In this document: positions 26,635 through 34,296 of the stretch, in pieces
How the letters are laid out: the number at the start of each line of letters is the position of its first letter
How positions within the stretch are numbered: position 1 is the first letter of the stretch
From: Mycobacterium sp. 1100029.7
Lineage (GTDB): Bacteria; Actinomycetota; Actinomycetes; Mycobacteriales; Mycobacteriaceae
DNA length: 64,000 nucleotides
Assembly (NCBI RefSeq): GCF_001665235.1
Contig: NZ_LZSC01000005.1
Location: 223,229-287,228 of the forward strand
Direction of reading: 5' to 3'
The notes under the pieces: generated by a model
What the model was told of the DNA's origin: nothing
What the model saw: the letters and a program-made list of their open reading frames with translations, nothing else
Database searches by the model: none
Translations under genes and position numbers: made by a program

Positions 26635-28365
26635 ATGCTGACGCGCTTCGTTCGGATTCAGTTGGCGGTCTTCACGATCGTCGGGACTCTCGGCGTGATC
26701 GCGATGGTGCTCTACTACATCCAGGCGCCGACGCTGCTGGGCATCGGCCGGATGACGGTGACGCTGGAGCTGCCGGCGACCGGCGGCCTGTACCAATTCT
26801 CCAACGTGACCTACCGCGGGGTTCAGCTCGGCAAGGTGACCGCGGTGGGCTTGACGCCCACCGGCGCGAAAGCGACGCTGTCCCTGAGCACTTCACCCAA
26901 GGTCCCGGCGGACCTGACGGCACAGGTGCTCAGCGTGTCCGCGGTCGGTGAGCAGTATGTGGACTTGCGGCCCAAGACCGATTCGCCGCCGTACCTGCAC
27001 GACGGCTCGGTGATCTCCGCGCGCGACACGACCATTCCGCAGGCGGTAGGGCCGATGCTGGACCAGCTCAACGCGTTGGTCGGCAGCATCCCGAAGACCA
27101 AGCTCGGCCAATTGCTCGACGAGACCTTCCAAAGCTTCAACGGCACGGGCTATGACCTGGGGTCACTGATCGATTCGTCGCAGACACTGTCTCGCGACTC
27201 CAACAGCGTCGTCGATCGCACCAAGGCGCTCACCGAAGACACCGGGCCGCTGCTGGATACCCAGGCACGCACCACCGATTCGATCAGGACGTGGGCGCGT
27301 AGCTTCGCCGGCATTTCGGATGTACTGGTGGACAACGACTCCCACTTCCGCACGGTGCTGGAAAAAGGTCCTGACGCCGCGAACGAAGCGTCGCGGTTGC
27401 TCGACCAGATCAAACCGACTCTGCCAATACTGCTCGCCAACCTGACCACGATCGGGCAGATCGGTATCACCTACCATCCCTCGATCGAGCAGCTGCTGGT
27501 CCTGCTTCCGTCCGCGGTGGCGATCGAGCAGGCCGCCCAGGGCGAAAACCACCCCGACGGCAAGGCAATGGGCGACTTCGCGCTCACGGTCGACGATCCG
27601 CCCATCTGCACGGTCGGCTTCATGCCCCCCAACACATGGCGATCCCCGGACGACCTGAGCGACATCGATACACCGGACGGGTTGTATTGCAAACTCCCGC
27701 AGGATTCGCCGCTCGCGGTCCGCGGTGCGCGCAACTATCCCTGCATGGGGCACCCCGGTAAACGCGCACCCACGGTCGAAATCTGCAACAGCGACAAGCC
27801 GTTCATGCCGTTGGCGATGCGCCAGCACACTCTCGGTCCTTACCCGCTGGATCCGAACTTGCTCTCCCAGGGCGTCCCGCCCGACGATCGAATCACGGGC
27901 GACAGCAGGATTTTTGCCCCGGTCGGCGGAACGCCGCTGCCTCCGGGCGCGGTGCCGCGCGGCACGCCTGCGGGGCCGCGTGGAGAAAATCCGCCACCGG
28001 ACACGGTGGGAGCGGCGGTACCCCCGGTGCCGTCGTCGGGACCGAGATTGGCGCCGATATCGCCGATGTCGGCCAACCTTCCGCCGATAGCGCCACTTGA
28101 CGTGCCGGCGGCGGGGGAGCTTCCCGCGCCACCACCGCCGCCGCCACCCGCGCTGGCAGCGCCGGATCAGGTCGCGGGTGGGCAGCCCCAGGCAGCGCCG
28201 AGTTCCTTCGGCGCCAACGGATCTAAGCCCGCGCCGTCGATCGTGGTGGCGAAGTACGACCCCCGCACCGGTCGCTATGTCGGTCCCGACGGGAAGTTGT
28301 ACCAGCAATCGGATCTTGCGCCCGCGACAGCGCCCAAGACGTGGAAGGACATGCTTCCCACCTGA
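26635..28365 (+). CDS. mceF: MceF, Mce-family protein with long proline-rich tail
   Basis: This 576-aa protein is the last of the operon. It has an N-terminal anchor (about residues 8-30), an MCE domain with YQFSNVTYRGVQLGKVTAVGL, a helical region to about 320, and a Cys-containing domain (TVGFMPPN, YPCMGHPG). A Pro/Ala/Gly tail from about 435 follows, then a short conserved end, YDPRTGRYVGPDGKLY...KDMLPT. The tail is longer than in typical MceF proteins. Unlike classical loci, no Mas genes follow on the same strand. Confidence 0.94.
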   Translation: MLTRFVRIQLAVFTIVGTLGVIAMVLYYIQAPTLLGIGRMTVTLELPATGGLYQFSNVTYRGVQLGKVTAVGLTPTGAKATLSLSTSPKVPADLTAQVLSVSAVGEQYVDLRPKTDSPPYLHDGSVISARDTTIPQAVGPMLDQLNALVGSIPKTKLGQLLDETFQSFNGTGYDLGSLIDSSQTLSRDSNSVVDRTKALTEDTGPLLDTQARTTDSIRTWARSFAGISDVLVDNDSHFRTVLEKGPDAANEASRLLDQIKPTLPILLANLTTIGQIGITYHPSIEQLLVLLPSAVAIEQAAQGENHPDGKAMGDFALTVDDPPICTVGFMPPNTWRSPDDLSDIDTPDGLYCKLPQDSPLAVRGARNYPCMGHPGKRAPTVEICNSDKPFMPLAMRQHTLGPYPLDPNLLSQGVPPDDRITGDSRIFAPVGGTPLPPGAVPRGTPAGPRGENPPPDTVGAAVPPVPSSGPRLAPISPMSANLPPIAPLDVPAAGELPAPPPPPPPALAAPDQVAGGQPQAAPSSFGANGSKPAPSIVVAKYDPRTGRYVGPDGKLYQQSDLAPATAPKTWKDMLPT

Positions 28366-28398
28366 CGCCGGTAGCGAAGTGAAGCTAAGAGTGTCCGG

Positions 28399-28920
28399 TC
28401 AGGAGATCCGGTCCAGGCGCAGCGGCATCGCGATATCGAGCCATTGGTTCTGCCCGCACGCGCCGCTTGGGCCGACGGTTTTGTCCTTGCCGGACAACAC
28501 CGGTGATCCGATTTGGAATCCACCATTGTCGTTCACCGGGAAGAAGGAGTAGGTCTGCTCTCCGCTGAACGAGGTACCGTCCTCACAGCGCTCCCAGTTT
28601 GGCACGGTGCGTCTGACCTTCCACACCTCGCCATCATTGAGATACATGGGCGCGCTCCATCCCTGGTCGCTGTGCACCGTGCCGTGGCATTCCTGAAAGG
28701 TTTGGCAGGTCGAGCTGATCGTCCACGTTTGATAGACCGTTGGCTCACCGAAGTATTGGTCGTTTCGCTGCGCCCAATCGCCGATCGACGTGGCGCGAAA
28801 CGTCCCGTTGATGGCCACTTCTTCCTTTGTTGTGGCCTGAGCAGGGGATGCGGTGCCCACACCGCAGAATGCGGCGGCCGCCAACAGAGTTGCCGTGGTG
28901 ACCGATTTAAGTGAACGCAT
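28399..28920 (-). CDS. Secreted mycobacterial protein of unknown function
   Basis: This 173-aa protein has a Sec signal peptide (residues 1-28, ending in SPAQA) and a mature domain containing WTISSTC, CHGTVHSDQGW, WERCEDGTSFSGEQTYSFFP and a final Cys. The ATG at 28920 follows GAGGAG. It is convergent with mceF (33 bp between stops) and appears related to the secreted protein at 12620. It may be a periplasmic helper of the Mce system by position only; the function is unknown. Confidence 0.8.
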   Translation of the reverse strand: MRSLKSVTTATLLAAAAFCGVGTASPAQATTKEEVAINGTFRATSIGDWAQRNDQYFGEPTVYQTWTISSTCQTFQECHGTVHSDQGWSAPMYLNDGEVWKVRRTVPNWERCEDGTSFSGEQTYSFFPVNDNGGFQIGSPVLSGKDKTVGPSGACGQNQWLDIAMPLRLDRIS

Positions 28921-29043
28921 CGGGTGCTCCTCGAAACGCATAATCCGACAGTGCCTTTGGCGGCTTTTCGCCATCGGCTGAAGCGTTTTCGAATGATGAC
29001 GTTACACCGTTTGGGTCTGTCAGGTAACCGGTTGGAACAGGAC

Positions 29044-29685
29044 TCATCCGACCGGATCGAATTTCGCAATCAGCCAGGATCCGTCGACTTTTGTCAGGGT
29101 GATCAGGACTGCGCTCTGTGCCTTCTCGGGTTCCTTCTTCTTCACGCTTGTCGTGGTCTGGTCGACGAAAACCAGCACGACGGCCGAGTCGGGATGTAAA
29201 TCCGAAACCGCGGCGCGAATCACCTTGCCGGCTGTCGTCAGTTGGCCCTGCTGCGCCGTCGGTCCGACGATTTCGTTGGTGAATTTGCTGTAATAGGCCA
29301 AGAAATCGCCGGTGAGATACGACTTGGCCGTCGTGAAATCGTGATCCAAATGGTCGTAGGAATACGACAACACCGCGGCGGCACCATCGGAGGCGACCTG
29401 AACCGCCCGGTGCGCGGTCGCATCACCGACCCGCTGATCCGGCCGGTACACGACGAAGTAGCTGCCGGCAGCAGCTGCCACGCAGGCAACGACAAACGTT
29501 GTCGCGATGATCAAACGCCATCTCGCCAAAGCGCGGCGGGTCCAGCGCCGGGTGGCTGCCGGCCGGGTCGAACGTGCCGACTGCTCGCCGGCGGTTGGTC
29601 GGGCGTTGTCGTCGGTGCCGGAGTTTTCATCGCCGTCGACTGCCGTGTCGGCGTCCTCCGGCGACGAGCCGCGATTGACAGTCAT
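29044..29685 (-). CDS. Mce-associated membrane protein (Mas-like), second of pair
   Basis: This 213-aa protein has a disordered acidic N-terminus, an Arg-rich patch, one membrane segment (about residues 58-80) and a periplasmic domain that ends WLIAKFDPVG. It is paralogous to the product at 11096 (same LSYS, SYLTGDFLAYYSKF and [14 protein letters not shown] segments). The ATG at 29685 overlaps the stop of the upstream Mas gene by 4 bp. It lies downstream of mceF but on the opposite strand. Confidence 0.85.
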   Translation of the reverse strand: MTVNRGSSPEDADTAVDGDENSGTDDNARPTAGEQSARSTRPAATRRWTRRALARWRLIIATTFVVACVAAAAGSYFVVYRPDQRVGDATAHRAVQVASDGAAAVLSYSYDHLDHDFTTAKSYLTGDFLAYYSKFTNEIVGPTAQQGQLTTAGKVIRAAVSDLHPDSAVVLVFVDQTTTSVKKKEPEKAQSAVLITLTKVDGSWLIAKFDPVG

Positions 29686-30425
29686 TGTAGGAAGTCAACT
29701 TTCGACATCTTGAGTTGACCGTCGTCTCGGCTCATACTGACGCTCAGCCGAAACAAGGCCGGCGGCGGTTTGGCGTTATCCGGGCCGAAGGGGGCGGTTT
29801 TCACGGCCACCAGCACGACTCCGGAGTTGTCGGTCAACGACTCGACGGCGACGGCTTCCACGGTTGCCTTGCTGCCGACCTTCGACTCGACGGCCTTCTC
29901 GACGATGAGAAGAGACATCACCGATAGCTCACTCTTCTGGTCACCGGTAGAAGCGTCGATCATGCGCTGGACGTCCTCCTTGGCATGACCCGGGTCTATC
30001 GACATCAGCGCCGTAACCCCTTGGCGGGCGGCCGCAGCCAGCTCCGCGGCGAGCTGCCGGTTATGTATGGCGGTGTGATGCTGCCACACCATGTAACCGC
30101 CGGCGGCAACGGAAGCCGAGGCGAGCACGACACCGGCGCCGATAGCGATCGTGTTGCGGCCCGGGCGACGCAGCCAGCGCGGCCGCGACGGACGGCGCGG
30201 TAACCGTAGCCGGTTCCGAAGCGAGCTCGCGGGACGCTGCTCGGCATCGGCGGATGCGGAGTCGTCTTCGACATCCCCGGTTTCTGCTGCTTGGCGCAGC
30301 CGTACCAGGCGCGCCCGAGCGGCCTCGGCACGTGCTTCGGCTTCGGCGACTTCATCTTCGGCAGCGGTCGCTGTGGTGTCGGAAGCGGCCTCTGATCGCG
30401 ATTGTGGTTCTTCGGGATCGGTCAT
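29682..30425 (-). CDS. Mce-associated membrane protein (Mas-like), first of pair
   Basis: This 247-aa protein has an acidic N-terminus, an Ala/Arg/Glu helical region (about residues 28-50), an Arg/Pro basic patch, a membrane segment (about 91-112, ending GGYMVWQH), and a Mas domain with AKEDVQRMIDASTG. The last motif and the GYMVWQ junction are shared with the product at 11665. ATG 30425 is chosen because longer frames upstream lack family similarity. It is coupled to the second Mas gene. The gap 30426-30677 holds no other gene. Confidence 0.85.
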   Translation of the reverse strand: MTDPEEPQSRSEAASDTTATAAEDEVAEAEARAEAARARLVRLRQAAETGDVEDDSASADAEQRPASSLRNRLRLPRRPSRPRWLRRPGRNTIAIGAGVVLASASVAAGGYMVWQHHTAIHNRQLAAELAAAARQGVTALMSIDPGHAKEDVQRMIDASTGDQKSELSVMSLLIVEKAVESKVGSKATVEAVAVESLTDNSGVVLVAVKTAPFGPDNAKPPPALFRLSVSMSRDDGQLKMSKVDFLQ

Positions 30426-30642
30426 GTCCGCCGGGTTTTCAGAATGGTCGGCAGCAGGTCCCTCCGAATCGTGCACGGAGAAGCAGTTTATCACTTCAGC
30501 CTTGGCCCAACGCTTTCGCCGAACCTCCGTCTTTGCGGCCCTTATGTGCGCAAATGCCGGATCGTCGGCAAATGAGCCCGGTGGCTTTCGGGAGGGCGGG
30601 TGCCGGGAGGCGGTTATCGCCGGGGCGATCTTCTCCAAGCAG

Positions 30643-30657
30643 GAGAATTTTCTTTTC
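30643..30657. promoter_or_regulatory. Possible weak operator GAGAAT-N3-cTTtTC
   Basis: GAGAATTTTCTTTTC matches the window palindrome at 10 of 12 positions and lies 20 bp before the GTG of the secreted-protein gene, a spacing like the stronger sites. The AGGAGA it overlaps is too far from the start to be its ribosome site. Low confidence. Confidence 0.25.
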
Positions 30658-30677
30658 AGGTGTGGCAAAGTAATCGG

Positions 30678-31079
30678 GTGCGAATAATCGTGGCCCTTTT
30701 TGCCGCGTTGCTCGGCGCCGGCGTGCTGGCCGCGCCGCCGTCCTTCGCCGGGCCGACCGTCTGCGACTTCCCTGACTGCACGCCGGGCATCATGCCGCAT
30801 CAGGTCCTCGGGGCGCCGTGTGACAACACCACCTACTACGCCTTCGGCGTCACGGACGGTTACGTCTCATTCGGCTCGCAGCCCGGGCGGCTGATGTTCT
30901 GCGGCTCGCCGAGGCGATACCAACCGCGATGGTTCCGGTCGCCACCCATGGCAGGCGTCAAGGAAGAAGGCGCCAATTGCCAGAATTACCAGAACTACGT
31001 GGCGCAGGGTCCCGATGGCCTGTTCCTGATCTGTTTCGCCCACGACGGAATCATGAGCTGGATTCGCGCAGACACCTAA
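30678..31079 (+). CDS. Small secreted protein, unknown function
   Basis: This 133-aa protein has a clear Sec signal peptide (IIVALFAALLGAGVLAAPPSFAG) and a Cys-rich mature domain (CDFPDC, APCDN, MFCGSPRR, NCQN, ICFAHDG). GTG 30678 is chosen because it places the signal peptide at the N-terminus. It stands alone, convergent with the TetR gene. A 5-bp GC stem-loop at 31084-31099 between the two stops might act as a terminator, but this is weak. Confidence 0.7.
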   Translation: MRIIVALFAALLGAGVLAAPPSFAGPTVCDFPDCTPGIMPHQVLGAPCDNTTYYAFGVTDGYVSFGSQPGRLMFCGSPRRYQPRWFRSPPMAGVKEEGANCQNYQNYVAQGPDGLFLICFAHDGIMSWIRADT

Positions 31080-31106
31080 CGTCGCCGGTTTCGGCCGGCT
31101 AGTTGG

Positions 31107-31709
31107 TCAATCGGCAGTTTCCCGGTTGAGATCGAGCAGGCGCCGGATCATGTCGGTGAGGCGGGCGAGCAGCGTGTCGTCGTCGATGTCGGCGACCAAC
31201 GGATGCATGACGGCGGTGCTGATCGCACCGGAGAACATCGCCGCCTGGATCCGCCCGTCCAGTCCGGCGTCACTCAACAACACCCGATAGAGCCGGTCCA
31301 TGAAGTGTTGCAACGGCTTGTGTTCGGCGAGCAGACGAACCACGACCGGGTCGAATTGCAATGTCCGCACCAGCCTGCGGTCGCGCACCGCCATTTCGAC
31401 GACGCTTTCCAGCAACGCGTCTCGCGCTTGGGGGCCATCGCCGCGTGACTCGGCCTCTTCCAGGGCCGGCAGCAACCGCCCGAGCTCGCGCTCGGTGACG
31501 GCGAGCACGATCTGCTCTTTAGTTCGAAATTGGTGGTACACCGCAGCTTTGGTGATTCCGACCGCGTCGGCGATCATCTGCAGCGACGTGCCGCTGACGC
31601 CGTGCTGCGCGAACAGATCGAGTGCGGCGTCGAGCACCCGTGTTCGCGCAGGACTGTAGTGAACAACTTTCAGCTCTTCGTCGCTGACCTGCTGCGGTGT
31701 TGTTCCCAC
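31107..31709 (-). CDS. TetR-family transcriptional regulator
   Basis: This 200-aa protein has an N-terminal TetR DNA-binding domain (ALDLFAQHGVSGTS, then the helix-turn-helix IADAVGITKAAVYHQFRTKEQI, about residues 28-67) and a helical ligand domain. It starts at a GTG. It is divergent from the membrane-protein/COX operon, and two copies of TAGCCG-N2-CGGCTA lie in the 105-bp gap. This is the classical arrangement of a repressor that controls itself and its divergent neighbours (inference). Confidence 0.93.
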   Translation of the reverse strand: MGTTPQQVSDEELKVVHYSPARTRVLDAALDLFAQHGVSGTSLQMIADAVGITKAAVYHQFRTKEQIVLAVTERELGRLLPALEEAESRGDGPQARDALLESVVEMAVRDRRLVRTLQFDPVVVRLLAEHKPLQHFMDRLYRVLLSDAGLDGRIQAAMFSGAISTAVMHPLVADIDDDTLLARLTDMIRRLLDLNRETAD

Positions 31710-31719
31710 GCCCTGAGCC

Positions 31720-31733
31720 TAGCCGAACGGCTA
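31720..31733. promoter_or_regulatory. TetR operator candidate, copy 1
   Basis: TAGCCGAACGGCTA is a perfect 6-bp inverted repeat with a 2-bp spacer, 10 bp upstream of the TetR start. A second copy follows with its centre 26 bp away. Confidence 0.7.
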
Positions 31734-31745
31734 TTGACCCGAGGC

Positions 31746-31759
31746 TAGCCGACCGGCTA
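31746..31759. promoter_or_regulatory. TetR operator candidate, copy 2
   Basis: TAGCCGACCGGCTA has the same 6-bp arms as copy 1 and is extended to 8-bp arms (GCTAGCCG/CGGCTAGC at 31744-31761). It lies 55 bp before the first membrane-protein gene. The two identical half-site pairs in a divergent gap strongly suggest binding of the adjacent TetR. Confidence 0.72.
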
Positions 31760-31814
31760 GCTTCGGTGTCGAGCCGAACGATGGTATGGGGTTTCGTGCT
31801 GAAGGGAGTCACCG

Positions 31815-32600
31815 ATGTCCGACATCGGCGGGGGAGAAGCAACAACTCGGGCGATAGCGCGACCGTCGCTGCGGCGCACCGACGGTGAGCTGATCTTGCT
31901 CTGGACGCTGCCGGTGGCCCTGGTCCTTTGGATTGGGAGCTTCGTGCTGTTTCCGGGCTTCAACCCGCCGATGTCGCCCTCGATGACCGCGGAGCAGGTG
32001 GCTGCGTTCTACCGCGATCCGGCACACATTCCCCAGATCCGGTCCAGCATGATCGTGTTCAACTGGTTCGGCGTGTGCCTGGTCCCGATCTTGGCTCTGA
32101 TCATGCTGCAGATCCGTCGCATGGCACTTCGGACGCCGATCCTCGCCTACGCCATGCTGGGTTGCGCGGCCGGCGGTCCGACTCTCTTTCTCGTCGCCAA
32201 CGTCTGCTGGCTGCTGGCGGCCTTTCGCCCAGAACGCAGTCCGGAACTGACGCAGCTGCTCAACGATTTCGGCTGGGTTACCTTTACCATCCTGGTTCCC
32301 TATCTGATCGGTCAGAGTGTGATCCTCGCTCTGGCAATAGTTTTCGATGATCAGCCACGCCCGGTGTTCCCGCGCTGGGTGGCGCTCTTCAACCTTGTGG
32401 TGGCGGCCGCCTTGGTTCCCGCGGCATTCGTCGGTGTCTCGTTGACCGGTCCACTGGCGTGGGACGGCTTCCTGTCGTTCTGGGTGAAGAACGCCGCTAT
32501 TGCCGTGTGGATCATTGTGATGGGCGTTGTGTTGGGCAAGGCCGTATACCGCGAGCGCGCTGAAATTCGGCACCGGCCAGAAGAATTGGCGACCGCATGA
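31815..32600 (+). CDS. Six-span membrane protein, paralogue of next gene
   Basis: This 261-aa integral membrane protein has about six hydrophobic segments (near residues 22-42, 75-97, 108-138, 155-178, 191-213 and 232-252). I do not recognise a named family. It shares a pattern with the next protein: FPRWVALFNLVVAA...P...G...LAWDG...W against FPKWFGYLNLCNAL...P...G...FAWDG...WW, so the two are tandem paralogues. It is the first gene of an operon with COX3-like and COX4-like genes, divergent from TetR, and it overlaps the next gene by 4 bp. Confidence 0.75.
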   Translation: MSDIGGGEATTRAIARPSLRRTDGELILLWTLPVALVLWIGSFVLFPGFNPPMSPSMTAEQVAAFYRDPAHIPQIRSSMIVFNWFGVCLVPILALIMLQIRRMALRTPILAYAMLGCAAGGPTLFLVANVCWLLAAFRPERSPELTQLLNDFGWVTFTILVPYLIGQSVILALAIVFDDQPRPVFPRWVALFNLVVAAALVPAAFVGVSLTGPLAWDGFLSFWVKNAAIAVWIIVMGVVLGKAVYRERAEIRHRPEELATA

Positions 32601-33412
32601 GTGCGGTGATCACGCCGCAGGCATCGCCGGCCGCACCGCCCGCGGGTCCGTTGCATCGCCGGTTCGCGTGGCACCTGCGGCATAACCCGAAGCGCGAACT
32701 CTGGTTGGCGTGGTGGACGATGATCGTCTTCTACAACCTTTTCTTCCCGATATTCTTCATCGTGGCGCAGGTCCAGCCCCCGCCGGAGCCGACCTGGGAC
32801 CTCGCGACGCAGGTGCATTGGTTCTCCGAGCGCCACCTCGGCATACCCGTCGGCCTGGGCATCATCTTCGCCATCGGCGGGATGACCGCGATCAACAACG
32901 CCCTGATCGCGTATTCGATGCGAAGGATGTCGGTCAGTCGCGCTTTCGGGTATGCATACCTGATCATCTACTCGCTCAGCGCAATCCCCGGCCTTTACCT
33001 GCTTTGTACAGCGCTCATCGTCGGGACGTTGCGACCGGACCGCAACGCCGAGACGATCGGCTGGCTCTACGACTTCGCCTTCTTGTCTTTCGACGGGACC
33101 ATGGGGGTTTTCCTGATCGGATCGCTGATCTGGATGGTCGCGATTCTCATCGACAAGAACCGGGTGTTCCCCAAGTGGTTTGGCTATCTCAATCTGTGTA
33201 ACGCACTGACCGAGGTGGTGGTGGCGCCCTGCTGGATCTTCCGACGTGGAGTGTTCGCCTGGGACGGCGAGATTGCTTGGTGGCTGGACATGGTCGTGTT
33301 CGGCGTCTACCAAGTGACTTTCATCGTCATGTTGTATCGGATGATCCGGCGCGAGGATTTCGGCACCGGGCCGCTGCCGGACATGCCGCACAGAAAGGCC
33401 TTGGCACGGTGA
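32597..33412 (+). CDS. Six-span membrane protein, paralogue of previous gene
   Basis: This 271-aa membrane protein has about six segments after a Pro-rich N-terminus. It shares the FPKW...LN...AWDG...W signature with the product at 31815. Conserved His and Trp near the first periplasmic loop (TQVHWFSERHLGIP) could be functional. It overlaps the COX3-like gene by 4 bp (GTGA). It may form a complex with the COX3/COX4-like proteins (inference); the function is unknown. Confidence 0.75.
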   Translation: MSAVITPQASPAAPPAGPLHRRFAWHLRHNPKRELWLAWWTMIVFYNLFFPIFFIVAQVQPPPEPTWDLATQVHWFSERHLGIPVGLGIIFAIGGMTAINNALIAYSMRRMSVSRAFGYAYLIIYSLSAIPGLYLLCTALIVGTLRPDRNAETIGWLYDFAFLSFDGTMGVFLIGSLIWMVAILIDKNRVFPKWFGYLNLCNALTEVVVAPCWIFRRGVFAWDGEIAWWLDMVVFGVYQVTFIVMLYRMIRREDFGTGPLPDMPHRKALAR

Positions 33413-33999
33413 CCGACCTGAAGACCGACCCGGCCCAAACGCAACGCCGCGCCCGGGCGGTGCCGGGTCAGCCGGACATGTGGGCCTTCGTGCTGTTCGA
33501 AACATTGGTCTTCACCGCATATTTCGGGTTCTATCTGTTCTCGCGGGGACGAAACCCCGAGCCTTTCCTGCATGCCCAGGCGCAGCTGGATCTACGTATC
33601 GGGGTGTTCAACACGCTGGTGTTGTTGCTCAGCTCGTGGTCGGTGGCACGCTGCGTGCAGTCGGCACGTGCCGGCGCCTACCGCGCGGCGCTGCGCGACG
33701 TGTTCATCACCGCCGGCCTCGCCGCGGTCTTCCTGTTCTTCAAGGTATTCGAGTGGGCCCGGCTGGTCGGCATTGGAGATGGACTGGAGAGCAACGACTT
33801 CTTCACCTACTACTTCTTCCTGACCGGAATCCACTTCGTGCATCTGCTGATCGGGTTCATCGTCCTCGGCGTCATGGTCTACCAGCTGTGGAGCCCGGCG
33901 CGTCGGGAGCAGAAACTCGTCGAGACCGGCGCAACGTACTGGCACACAGTCGATTTCCTCTGGGTGCTCATTTTTGCGTTGCTGTACGTGGTGAGGTGA
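33409..33999 (+). CDS. Haem-copper oxidase subunit III-like (NorE/CoxC family) protein
   Basis: This 196-aa protein has five membrane segments and COX3 hallmarks: MWAFVLFETLVFTAYFGFY near residue 24, FKVFEW with the conserved Glu, FFTYYFFLTGIHFVHLLIGF, and YWHTVDFLWVLIFALLYVVR at the end. The 5-TM size and lack of a nearby subunit I suggest a NorE-type accessory protein rather than the aa3-oxidase subunit. It starts at a GTG overlapping the previous gene and is followed 3 bp later by a COX4-like gene. Confidence 0.88.
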   Translation: MTDLKTDPAQTQRRARAVPGQPDMWAFVLFETLVFTAYFGFYLFSRGRNPEPFLHAQAQLDLRIGVFNTLVLLLSSWSVARCVQSARAGAYRAALRDVFITAGLAAVFLFFKVFEWARLVGIGDGLESNDFFTYYFFLTGIHFVHLLIGFIVLGVMVYQLWSPARREQKLVETGATYWHTVDFLWVLIFALLYVVR

Positions 34000-34002
34000 G
34001 CA

Positions 34003-34284
34003 GTGAAGTTCAACAAGCGACTGTTCGCGGTCTGGCTGATCCTGGCCACCCTGACACTGGGCTACCTGTGGATAGACCATTCTGCCGACGGATCCCTGAA
34101 AACCAGTGCGGTGGTGACGTCGAGCGTCATCGTCATCGCACTGGTCAAGGTACGCATCATCTTTCGCGAGTTCATGGAAGTGCGCAGCGCTCCGGTGCTG
34201 CTCTGCCGACTCACCGACGCATGGGTGGTGCTGATCGGCGTCGCGCTACTGGGCTGCTACTTCGTCGGGGCGCAGCTTCACTAA
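34003..34284 (+). CDS. Prokaryotic cytochrome c oxidase subunit IV-like (NorF-like) protein
   Basis: This 93-aa protein has three membrane segments (about residues 7-24, 36-52 and 71-88) and the IALVKVRIIFREFMEVRSAP loop typical of the bacterial COX4/NorF family. It starts at a GTG 3 bp after the COX3-like gene. The COX3/COX4 pair without a catalytic subunit I or subunit II is unusual. It may modulate another haem enzyme, possibly the convergent P450 or an oxidase elsewhere (speculative). Confidence 0.82.
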   Translation: MKFNKRLFAVWLILATLTLGYLWIDHSADGSLKTSAVVTSSVIVIALVKVRIIFREFMEVRSAPVLLCRLTDAWVVLIGVALLGCYFVGAQLH

Positions 34285-34296
34285 CCGCGGTGGCGT

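Noticed and set aside
18834..28365. Naming this locus mce4 or another numbered mce operon
   Set aside because: The proline-rich tails and inverted Mas genes do not settle the assignment, and there are no kstR-type sites or hsd genes here. A phylogeny is needed.
31084..31099. GCCGG-N6-CCGGC hairpin between two convergent stops
   Set aside because: A 5-bp GC stem with no T-run is common by chance in such GC-rich DNA.
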